64,000 nt of DNA from Micractinium sp. NFX-FRZ (taxonomy: Eukaryota > Chlorophyta > Trebouxiophyceae > Chlorellales > Chlorellaceae). The first letter of the stretch is position 1. Each line of letters begins with the position of its first letter. The translations under genes and the position numbers were made by a program. The notes under the pieces are model-generated. The model was given only the letters and a program-made list of their open reading frames with translations. It had not been told where the DNA came from and searched no databases. Positions 24,206 through 35,100 of this stretch are shown piece by piece. The stretch is taken from assembly GCA_029339195.1 (NCBI GenBank), contig JAPTJF010000245.1, positions 26,085 to 90,084 on the forward strand, in the 5' to 3' direction.

Positions 24206-24812
24206 TTGGAGGCACCCTTCCCCCTAGGCTTGTAGAAAGAGAGGCAACCGGGGCACTCCCCCCGCCCTCTGGGCCCGCCTGGCTTGCCCGACAGCCCGGC
24301 CCTGCCTGCCGCACCCGGCCGCGCCCTCCCTGCTGCAGAGCGTGCCACGCGCGCTGCCCACGAAGGGCGCTCCCCGCTGGGCAACCGGCCCTCTGGCTCC
24401 GAGTAGGCGTGAAGGCACGGCACCGCTGAACATCCCCCACCTGCCCACCTGTTTTTGCCCGCATGTTGGTGCGCTGGACTCCTGCTTCCCCGCTTTGAAG
24501 TTGGGCACACAGCTTGCGCCTGTTGTTGAGTTGTTTTGCAGACAGAATAAGAGTACGTAGCAATGTACGCCTCAGAATGCATCAGGATTGTGTACCATCA
24601 GGAGTGACTTGGTGTGTCGGCAGCAGGGAGCCGGTCCCAGCGAGCGGCGGCCATCCCGCCAGGCGGGCGCTGACCTGTGCTGCACACGACTGCTGCGTTT
24701 AACCCACGACGCCGTGCAGCGCCATCGGCATCCCCATTTCCACAACAGTTCGTGACGGTGGTGCAGTGGGCTGCAGAGCGCCAAGGCCCAAGTCACAAGG
24801 ACAGCGCAGGCA
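24206..24812. other. Intergenic, OsmC-like 3' UTR and dehydrogenase upstream region
   Basis: No gene, TGTAA signal or repeat was recognised in this 607-bp stretch. Confidence 0.5.
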
Positions 24813-27800
24813 ATGCGCAGGGCGGCTCGCCAGCTGCTGCGCAATTTGTTCCAGGCGCAGCAGCACCGGGGCTATACTGAAGGCTACGAGAGCTTGGGCA
24901 GCTTGGCCACTGCCAGTCTCAAGGGCAGGACTCTGCTCGTGACAGGCTCGACAAGGTGAGCCCCGCTGCATCTCGGGCCTTTTTTAAGGTCACAGCGCCG
25001 GGTTTTGAACCGATCGCAGCGCGGTAGCTGCTGGCGTCGCCGCCGCTGCTGCCGCTGCCGCCCTTGCCGAGCATCCGGGTATGCTGCCCTAGCCATCCTC
25101 ACCAAGCGAACTGGGTGCTTGTGACCAATTGTAAAATGCAGGTGTTGCTCCTGTCAAGCAGTTGGGTGGAGTGATGCTGCCACCGCAGCTAGTTCCCTCA
25201 TCCAACCCTCCTGCCGTGCTTCTCCTCCTTACGCTCCCGCTCCCCCCTGCAGCGGGATTGGCAAGAACACGGCTGTGCTGCTGGCGCAGCAGGGGGCCAC
25301 TGTGCTGGTGCACGGGCGGGCGCGCAACAAGGTGCAGCGCACGCTGCGGGAGCTGCGCAGCCACACCGGCAACCCGGCGATTTTTGGTGAGCCGGCGGGG
25401 GAGGGAGTGAGGGAGGGGAGCGGGGGGAATGGCAGGTGAGGACGAGTGAAATGGGAGAAGCTTAGTTCGCGCCTCCACTGCCCACGCGACTCCAGTCAGT
25501 CAGTCGGTCATTCAATCAGTCAAGGTTCATCTCACCCTGTGTCCATGCGCCGGTCACCGTCATTGTCAAGCCTGCGCCTTTGACCGGTCAAACTTGCGCA
25601 CCTCCGCCCCACTTCCCTCCCTCTCTGTCCTGCCTGCCTGTCCCGCAGGCTACTGCTACGACCTGTCCAGCCTGCAGGAGACGCGGAATTTTGCGGAGCA
25701 CCTGCGGCGCGACCTGCTGCACCACTTTGACGGCAGGTGTGGCGCCGGCAAAGAAGTGGGGGCAGGGGGGACTGCAGGGGGAGGCTGCGGGCGGAAGTGG
25801 GTGGTCAGGGCAGCTGCGCAGCGGGGGATGGCAAGGGCAGCGGCCCCACTGAGAGCCAGGTTGCTTGGGCAGGAAGTTAGAGCAGGAAGGTTACAGGCTG
25901 GGGGCACAGACAGCTGCCTGCTGTTGTGCCCTACGTAACCCCTGCTGGCCCTGGTGCCCCGCCTGCCTCCCTCCCTCTCCCTTCATCGTCCCCGCCTCCC
26001 TCCCCCCAGGCTGCACGTGCTCATCAACAATGCCGGCATCTTCAACGAGGAGCTGCAGATGACTGCGGTGGGAGGGGGTGGGTGGGGGTGCGTGCGTGCG
26101 TATTGCTGCCCTATCACCAACACGCGCTTTGAACTGAGCTAGAGTAAGGAGTGTAGGAGGCCATACCGCTACGCGTCGCCCCCCTGCACAACACGCCTCC
26201 TGCAGCAACAGCAGCAGCAGCTCCAGCAGCAGCAGCATGCACAAGATTTCACGCCCGTCTGGTGCGCTGTGCTGCCCACCCCTCTCATGCTGCATTGCCA
26301 GCCAGCGCCCGGGCGTGCCGCTTGACCCCCCACCCCCTGGCCTTGGGCTGCCATTCCTGTCAGAGCAGGATGGCTTGGAGGAGACGTGGGCTGTCAACGT
26401 GGCTGCCCCCTTCCTGCTCACCGCCCAGCTGATAGACCTCATCACGTGAGCCGGGCTGGCTGCCCTGGGCTGCCAGTCATGTATGGTGCCGTGTGGATGA
26501 GGAAGTGGGCTAGCCACCGCCCTGCAGCGGAGGAGCCAAAGGTGCTGTGTTGCTGGGAGCAGCGCCGCGGTGGGCAGGCTCGCAGGGGGCAGCTGATGTG
26601 CTGTTGATGTGGTGCATTACAAGTCTCACTCTTGCTTCAGCTCTTGCAAGCAGCAAGTGGGGTTTGCGGTAAAATGCTGCTGCAAACAGCAGCACAGGTT
26701 CCTCACTGCTGTGTGCGCAGTGCACCTGCCTGCCTGCCTGCCCCCCTGCCTGACCACCGCTCCCTGTTCTGTGCATATGCGCAATGCCCCCCCCTCCCCG
26801 CAGCGACCGCATCATCAACGTCAGCAGCATCTCTCTGGCAGACAGTAAGTCGTGCTGGGCCACGCTGGGCCATGCTGTGCTGCATCAAGTGCTGTGCTTG
26901 CTGCGGCCCCACATGCTGTGCCGCGCTGGGCCATGCTGTGTCATAACGTGCTGTGCTTGCTGCGGCCCCACATGCTGTGCCGCACTGGGCCATGTGCTGT
27001 ATCACGTGCTGTGCTTGCTGGAGCCTCACTTGCTGTGCTGTGCTGTGCTGTGCTGTGCTGTGCTGTGCTGCGGCTGCCTCGTGCCCCCTGCGGACCCCGC
27101 CCCCACCACGCCTTTTAATCTCAACGCCCTCACCCTCTACGTCTTTACCTTCCTGCCTGCAGCCCTGGAGTGGGACAACTTGCAGGCGGAGAAGGGGTAT
27201 GAGCGGTTTGGGCACCAGGCGTACGCGCAGAGCAAGCTGGCGCTCAACATGTGAGCTTGCCTGCCTGGCACCTGCTAGCCTGGCACCTGCCGCCCCGCTG
27301 TCTACAGCCTGCTCCTGTGTCTACTTGACCATCTCCCTGTTTATACTGAACATGGCAACATGGGGGTGTGGCTCGCGGTGGGTGCATTCCTGGCGGCGGC
27401 ACAGGAAAGGGCCCCAAGTTGCGGGCCGCAACCCTCCAGCTGCGCTCTGCTCGGCGCCGCTCCAGACGACATGGCCGTGCCTTCTGCACAATCGCTGGCC
27501 TTCCCTTTTTGGACAGCCACCAAAGCCCCACTCCCTGCCCTCCTCCCCCCCCCCCTGCAGGTGGAGCTACATGCTGGCGTCTCGGCTGCACAAGGCGCAC
27601 CACCCCGCCGTGGTGCACTGCATAGACCCCGGCACGGCCGCCACCAAGGCAAGAAGGGGGTGGGGCGCAGGCGGGCAGGCGGCCCTGGCGTGCTGTGCCC
27701 GTGCCCACTGCCGCGGCGTTGCGCACGGCTGTATTTGTGGGGCAGGCCAGGCCAGGTGCCGCACCTGTGTGCGGGTAATGATGGCAGAAGAGGGCAGGTC

Positions 27801-28385
27801 CCAAGCGGGCAGTTGGTGCTCTCTCGCTGCCAGGAACAGAAAGAGAGGAGGGAGGCTACAACGCCAGTCACATGCCGCCCTCCCCGCAGCCCTGCCCTGC
27901 CGGCACACCTCAGCCTGACCAGCCTGCTGCCCCTCCCACCCCCCGCCCCCCTGCAGCTCCTGCTGAATGGGTGGGGCGAGGTGGCGCACGGCGTGGCGAT
28001 GCGGTGCCAGGAGATTGCCGACCTGGACTGGGCGGTGAAGGACCCGATGCTGAGCAAGTGCACGGGGTGAGTGAGGGGATGAGAGGGCAGAGGGTTGAAT
28101 GGGAAAATGTGTGTGTGCGTGTGCGCGCGCGATGGGGCTCCGTGTTGTTGCAGACAGGCGCTGCAAATGTAGTATCGTATTGCCGCGCATGACCTCCCCT
28201 CTTCTCTCCCCTTTTCTCTCCCCCCCTCCCCTGCCCCCTCCTGCTTGCGAAACAGGAAGTATTTCGTCAACAGAAAGCCTCGCGCCTCCCCCAAGGCCTC
28301 ATACTCCCTGGCCTCCCAGCAGCGGCTGTGGGAGATACTGGTGGCGCAGACGGGGGCCACCTTTGCGCTGGAGCCGGCAGTCTGA
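24813..28385 (+). CDS. Short-chain dehydrogenase/reductase
   Basis: Ten in-phase exons give 318 residues: 24813-24955, 25253-25386, 25649-25736, 26010-26067, 26369-26445, 26804-26844, 27163-27250, 27561-27648, 27957-28066, 28256-28385. The classical SDR hallmarks are all present: the cofactor loop TGSTSGIG (residues 44-51, split by intron 1), the HVLINNAG motif, INVSS with the active-site Ser, and YAQSK with the catalytic Tyr and Lys. HPAVVHCIDPGTAATK is the usual post-catalytic Pro-Gly segment. The N-terminal 35 residues (MRRAARQLLRNLF, then GYESLGSL) could be a short targeting or membrane-proximal segment, as in DHRS12- and RDH-like SDRs. The substrate cannot be read from the sequence; retinol-dehydrogenase-like lipid or steroid substrates are only analogies. 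Intron 27649-27956 needs a GC donor. Confidence 0.9.
26870..27075. repeat. 58-60 bp tandem repeat plus TGTGC run in SDR intron
   Basis: GCTGTGCTTGCTGCGGCCCC recurs at about 26891 and 26951, with a diverged third copy near 27009. A pure GCTGT run (about 27030-27070) follows. All of it lies within intron 26845-27162. Confidence 0.85.
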
Positions 28386-29105
28386 CGTGGCTTGGCCGCC
28401 TCTGCTTATACTCATTCCACCCCCTGAGGGTGACCTGACCCTGCCGCTGCATGTGGGCTCCCCCCTGCTGCGCATCTGTATGTGGGCACACGCGCTTTCG
28501 GCGGCTTGGCCGGCAGCCTGCGCACGCTACTAGCGCCCCGGCGCCTCGCCCTTCCACCCCGCTGGGCCCCGGAGCCTGCTTCCCTGCTCTCCCCTGCTGC
28601 CAATTATGGGGTGTGGCATGTTGCCGCCGCGCTAGTTTCGCACTCTTGGCTCTTCCTGCCCTCTGCTCCGCTTCAGTGCCTGCCCGATATATCCTATTCT
28701 TTCAGCCGGTGGTGTGTAAGTATGTGCCGCCGCATCTTGCTCCTTGGATACCTGCCTCTTGTGTCTGTTGTGCCCCATATGACACCCCGTCACCCCTCCT
28801 CACGCCCTTCACCTATGCTTTCCGCCCCTTTTTCCCTGTGCCATCACCCAAATGCATCGACAGCTCACAACGTGCCGTCCTGACAGACACACAACCTGTA
28901 TGGGCCCTCGCCGGCTCGTTCCGCACTGACCCCCGCATGCACACATCCTCTTCTTGCAAACACTGCCCCTCGCTGCCCGCTTGCAACAACACCAAAAGTG
29001 CTGACACGGGAAGAACGTTTGTTTCAGGGTGCTCAATTCGTTTTGGTGCGGTGTCAAGCAAAGCAGCATCTAGAGGAGGAGGGAGCAGGCCCTTGGGGCG
29101 GCTCC
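28386..29105. other. Convergent 3' UTRs, dehydrogenase / SKI3
   Basis: No gene was recognised. TGTAA at 28715-28719 lies about 330 nt after the dehydrogenase stop. No minus-strand TGTAA was found for SKI3 in this gap, so its 3' end may overlap the neighbour or use a variant signal. Confidence 0.5.
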
Positions 29106-32100
29106 TCAGTGTGCCGACACCGCCGATACCGCCGCCCCCTCTGCTGCCCGGCACCACCGCCACGCCCTCACCCCCGCACTGTCATCAGCCCCGCCGTCAC
29201 CCATGGCAGCCGCCTTTTTGGCCAGCACGGCAGCCAGGTGCCAGAGGCGGGGATCGGCGGGCGACTCGTGAATGCAGCGGGCGGCGACCGACAGGCGGCG
29301 CTGCAGCTGGTCGGGTGTGCAGCTGCGGGAGGCCAGGGCAGCAGCCACGCCCGCCTCCACCGCCGCCGCAGGAGCAGGCTGCAGCGTGACGCATGAGGGT
29401 GGAAGCACGCAAAGCCGGGGCGGTGGGCAAGCAAGCAAGCAGCAAAACATGTCGGGGTGGTGCAGGCCTTGCACAATTGCATGCTGTGAGCAGGCACACG
29501 TCGCAAGCAGTGCCTGCCCGCCTCCCCACCACTACCCCAGGTCCTTAGTCCTCCCTTCTTGCAAAAAGGGCCAAAAATGAAAGAAATGCTTGGGTAAATA
29601 ACTCGCCCCACCACGCCCACCTTGCCGGCAGGCGCCACGCGCTGCTCCCACCGCTTGCCCTTGCCCGCCACCACCGCCGCCACCGCCGGCGACTCCAGCA
29701 GACGCAGCGCCGCCTCTGCGCCCCTGGAAACATCTCCCGTCCGCTTGAGCAGGGCAGCCGCCAGGCCCAGCCGGTGTGCGGGATCCCAGGGGCACAGGTG
29801 TACCGCTCGGCTGTACTGCACCGCCGCGCTGCCCGCCTGCTGTGCTGCCAGGCTGGCAGCTGCTTCCACTCCAGCCAGCCTGGCCAGGAAAGCAGCACCG
29901 TCTGCATCCGCCTCTTCTGCCCAGGCCCTGGCAGCGTCCATGGTTTGGCGCAGCAGCGGGGCGTCCCGTGCTGCAGCTGCGCCGGCAGCTGCCGTCACCC
30001 ACAGTGCCTCCCAGTCTTCCTGCAGTACCTTGGCGCCACGCAGTACTGGCAGCTGCTGCCCCAGGTGCGCCAGCGCCTGCGCCGGGCGCCCCCCGGTGCA
30101 GTGCAGCTGCATGGTGGCGCGCACCGCCTGGGCCAGCAGCTGGGCGGGGGTGCCTGCAGGGATGGGAGGCAGGGGATGTGTGGGAGGATGGCTGCAGACA
30201 ATCAAGCCTGGGGGTGGCAGGGGCACAGGCGCAGGCAGGCAAGCACGCCATGCTGCTGCTGGCCGGCAAAGGCGGCTTGCCTCCTTGCCCGATGAGCGTC
30301 AGGCAGGCAAGGCGAGTTAACAAGCAGGCAGGACAAACGCAGGCAGGAATTGACGAGCAGGCAGGAGTTCAGGTGAAGAAGTCGAGCAGGCACCCCGTTC
30401 CCAGGGCACCTGGCTCTGCGGCCGACTGCACCGCCAGCTCAGCGCCGCTGGGGTCTCCGGTGGCCTGCTTGGCGGCGGCAAAGGCCAGCCAGGCGGGCGG
30501 CTGGTCGTACAGCTCTGCTGGCAAACAGCGTGGGTGGGGAGCGGGAGGGCAGGGAGATGGTCAAGAAGCAGGGGGCAGAAAAGCTGGCAGGTTGTACAAC
30601 CTCTCCTTGGGTGGTGGTGCGTGGTGGAGGGCAGGGGAGGCGGGAGAGAGGGGCGAGGGAACGCAAGGGCACACCGGCATACGTGCCGTGGTTGAGGGCA
30701 GGCAGGATCATGGTGAGAGCAGCCTGCGGCTGGGGTTGGCCGTGAACAAGTCCCTGCCTTGCATGCACCGAAATTTCCCACCGCCCGCAACACCCCGCCA
30801 CCCGAAATCACCAGCCCTCCGCCTGGTCCGCCCTGCTCTGCCCAGCCCCAGCCTGCCCGCCACCAGCTGCCGGTGTCACACTTGTGGAGACGGGGGGGCG
30901 TTCCAGCGTTACCTCCAGCCTGCAGATGTTGTCCAACCCGACATCCTGACCCCAACCCACCCCAACAAACCGGTTGAAAACCGACCCACCTGCCGTCACC
31001 TCCAGCTCCTCATACAGCTGTGCTGCCTGCTGTGCGGCCTGCTGTGACTGCTGCGCTTGGCCCTCCGCCCCGCCCTGGGCCTCCGCCAGCGCCGCCAGCG
31101 CCCGACCCAGGTTCAGCTGCACCGCGGTCTGAAGCGAGGCGGCGGCACCGGCGGAGGCAGCGGCGGTGGGCGGGTGGCGAGCCACGGCATCTGGGTCGCG
31201 GGTGGTGGCCAGCAGGAGGCGCAGCGTGCGGCGGTAGGAGGCGGCGGCGGTGGCAAAGTCTCCGCGCGCCTCTGCAGGCGGGTGACAGGGGGAGGATGGC
31301 AGAAAGGGTGAGGTTGTGGGGGAGGAGGCAGGATTCAACGCACACACGTGCCATTAATTGCACCTAGAAGGGTTGTAAGGGGGAGCGGGAGGGGTGTGGA
31401 GTTGAGTTGGCTGCGCACACGGGGCAAAGGACAGGCGTGCTGCAGGAGGCATGCTTGACGGGGGCAGCAGGGGCAGGCCGGGGCGGGCAGGCGAGACGGG
31501 GATATATCACACGCACCCTCATAAGACACTCCGCTAATCAGATGTGCTGCTAACAAGGCAGCCCTGGATGGACAGCTCCAGCCCACCCTGCAGGCTACCC
31601 CCTCCCCCCCGCTAACCTGAGGCCAGCCCCATTACGTTGTGTGCTGCCGGGTTGAGCGGCTGCATGTGGGCCGCCTTGCAGGCGGCGGCATACACCGGGC
31701 CCTCCAGTGCACGGCCCTGCACACATGGGACACAGGCACCGATCGGACACGGGCAGACGGGCAGTTAAGGCGAGGCGCGCTGCCTGCAGGGCTGAGCGGC
31801 GACGTGCGTGGGAGTCTCACAACATGCGGACCGGCCCCCGCTGCGCATCGCAGGCATCGCAGGCAGGCAGGCAACGCATGGCAGCCGGCATCTGAATCAA
31901 CACCAAAGTACGTGCAGAGCCACTGCTGCGCCGGCCAGCCCCCTCATGTGCTGGCCCAGCTGCCCCCGGCCACAGGCAGCTGCCCGTTGCTGTCTCAGCC
32001 GCCGCACACAGCTGTCCTTACCCACCCCAGCTGCCTCCCCTGCTCACCGCACGTATCGCCGACTCTGCATAGCCCAGCAGCCCTGCGGGGCCGGCCCCCA

Positions 32101-35100
32101 GCCCATGCGCGTGCTCCTGATAGTCGGCGCACTCACGCCCGCCTGGTGGGCAGGGAGGGGGGCAGGGGGGAAGGGGTGGGTGTTCGAGAATGAGGGGAAG
32201 CGGGTCGTGAGAGGGCCAGGGCAGTGCACCCCTTGCCCTTCCACCCACACACTGTCGCACCTGTGGAGCTGAGGGCCGCCACGTCAGCCATTGCCTCCCA
32301 GATGGCGGGGACGGCGGGCTCCTGGCTGCGTGCATGCTGCAGCGCGGCGGCGGCGGGCCCGCCCTCGCCGTGCTCTGCAGGGGGACGAGGAGGTGGGGAG
32401 TGGGAGGGGTGGAGAGGTGGAGAAGAGTGAATGGGAAGGAGACCCGGGTGCACAGCGCATCGGAGATGCTCTGTTCCGTCCTCTTTGCCCTGGCCTCTCC
32501 ATCCGCTGCGTCCTCCCAGAAAAATGGCACCTTTTCCGGCACTGGCCTCATGTACTGCCCACCGCCCTCACCCACACAGTCCACCCCCACTCCCGCCCTG
32601 CCACAGCGCCCCTCGTCACTCACCGGCGTACAGCCGCGCCAGCGCCACCCATGCGGGCACACACTTCGGGTCCAGCTGCAGCGCCCGGCACAGAGCGTAC
32701 TCGCGCGCGGCGGGCTGGAGGGAGAGAATGGGGGAGGAAGGGCACAGGCCCGGGGGCAGCGGCGCCAATCCGAGCGGGTGAGGCATGTGTGCCGGCAGAG
32801 CGCCAGGGCAGGCGCAGGCAAGGCCGCAGGCTGCCGCTGAAGAGAACTACCCAAACGTAATGCCAAATTGGCCGCACAATTGCAAAATAACCCATTAAAA
32901 AGACAGGCAACAGGCAGGGCTCACCTCAGCGGTCACTGCGCCCAGTGCTGCCCACAGGTCTGACGACGCGCCGTCGATGCGCAGGCCAGCGCGCACAGCA
33001 CGCTCAGCGGCTGCCACCAGGCCTGCCAGGCCCGGCTCGGGGGAGGCGCCGTTGGCAGCCACAGCGGGGTGCGCGCGCAGCAGCTGCAGTCGGGGGGCCG
33101 GCGGGGCGGGGCAAGGGGGAGGGCATTTCTGAGAAGAGCTATTTTGGGGCGGCCCTGCTAGCACAGCCACGCACGCACGGCGCACCTGCGCATGCTGATC
33201 GTCCTGCCACACCCACCCATCCCGTGCCTCGTGGTGGCATGCACACACGCAGCACCCCGCCCGTCACACTCGTCTTGCACCCTTTGTTCTCACCCAATTC
33301 ACATCCCCGCCCCACCACCTTCACCACCTGTTCCCCTCCCACACACCTGCGCCTCGTGGTGGTATGCAAATGCGGCATCCTGCCAAGCCGCTGACTGGGC
33401 CGGGTCCACATGCAAGGCCCTGGCATATGCACGCCGCGCCTGGCGCATTGCCTGCACCCGGCGCCGCCACGCCTCCAGCTGGCACTCCACATAGGCACCC
33501 TCCCCCTCCTCTGCTGCCGTGCAGGGCGCTGCCGCTGCGGCTGCCCCGCTGGCGCCGGCAGGGATGGTGGGGTGGTGCGGGGAGGGGGTCACCGCATGAT
33601 GCAGCACCAGTACGTCACCCAGCAGCTTCCAGGCTACATGGGAGGATGGGTTTCAGCATTGAAAAGTGTTGAGTCCGCTTGCATGCACAACATCACGTCA
33701 CATCTCTTAGCAGCTTGCAGGCTGCAAGGAGAGGTAAGTGGATGGCATGGGTAATCGTGATGGCTGTTGGTGCTGCTGGTGGCAGCAGCCCGCCTTAGAA
33801 CTGGCAGCCGCCTTCACCCAGGAGAAAGCGGGTGTGCCGAGCACACAGCCTGGCGCAAGCGGCAACAAACAACCAGCAGACACACGCCCTGAAGCAGGAG
33901 CCCACCTGCTTGCAGTGTGGCGTGCTTGGCGGTGCAGCGCAGGATGTGGCCAGCCGCCCTGGCCAGCTCATCGGCGGCGGTGCCTGCAGGCAGTGGAGGG
34001 ATGCAGGCAGGTAGGCAGGCAGCAGGCAGGAGGGCAGGCAGGCAGACCCTGCGTGCTTACGCGCTGCCCTAATCAGCGGCAGTCACTCCCGCCCTCTGCC
34101 CTGCCCTGTTACCAAATATTCTGTTCCCTGCACTCACCTAGAGCGCCCTGCCGCGTGTGCAGGCCCGCCGAGGCCGCCAGGCTCTCCGCCGCGCCCAGCA
34201 GTGCCGCAGGGTGGTGAGGCACAATCTCCAGCGCAGCCTCGTACTGAGCCGTGGCATCGGCAAAGCCGCCCAGAGCCATGTGGATGGCGCCGCACTGCAA
34301 GATTTACATGAAACTTGGGCAGGGGTTGGCTGTTGGGGGCAACAGCATCAGCAGAGCTGCCCAGGGCCATGTAGAAAGCGGCACACTGCATAGATTGCAT
34401 CGTACTTGGTAAGCTTTCAGGGGCCAATGGTATTGCCAACGCTGCCCAGGGCCATGTAGAAAGCGGCACACTGCATGGAGCGCATCCCAACTTGCTCCAA
34501 TCCCCCAGTGACGCCGCCCTCTCCGTTCCACCACACCGCCTGCCTGCCCATCCACCCATGGCACCCACCTGTATGCGTGAGTAGGCGCGGGCCGGCTGCA
34601 GATCCAGGGCCCGCGTGTGCGCCTTGTGCGCCGCCGTGAAGCGCCCCAGGTTTTGGTAGCACGAGGCCAGGCCCTCCCAGGCAGCTGCACGCAAGTAAAC
34701 AGAGGTTTGAACATCACAGATGCAGCACAGGGCAGCATGGGCTCGCTTATTAGGGCAGGCTGGCAAGCGAAGCAAGGAAGGCATGCGGCTGTGGCCTCGC
34801 ACAAGATGGCCGGCGGGTTATGCAGGCACAGAACTGAGTCTGTGCTGCCATGCCCAGGAGCATGAAGAGGCACTCATGGCGGCCCATGTGCCCCCACAGC
34901 ACACCCAATTCGTCCCCCTGCCCCGCCCCGCACCTGCATCCTTCACATCTGTCTTCAAAGCGGACTGGAAGGCGGTCACACCCTCCTCATACCGCTCAGC
35001 CGCCGCCAGCAGGTAGCCGGCACGGCGGTGGGCCCAGCGGGCCTGCAATATGGCAAGGGGCCGGGAGCAAGGCGAGGGGCAGGCAGGCGGGCAGGGGCAG

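Noticed and set aside
24990..25040. tRNA-like GGTTTTGAACCGATC stretch
   Set aside because: It lacks a matching acceptor stem and anticodon arm, and lies inside a short-chain dehydrogenase intron.
26870..27075. CRISPR-like array (regular 58-60 bp periodicity)
   Set aside because: The repeats lack unique spacers, are simple TGTGC-rich tandem units, and lie in a eukaryotic intron.
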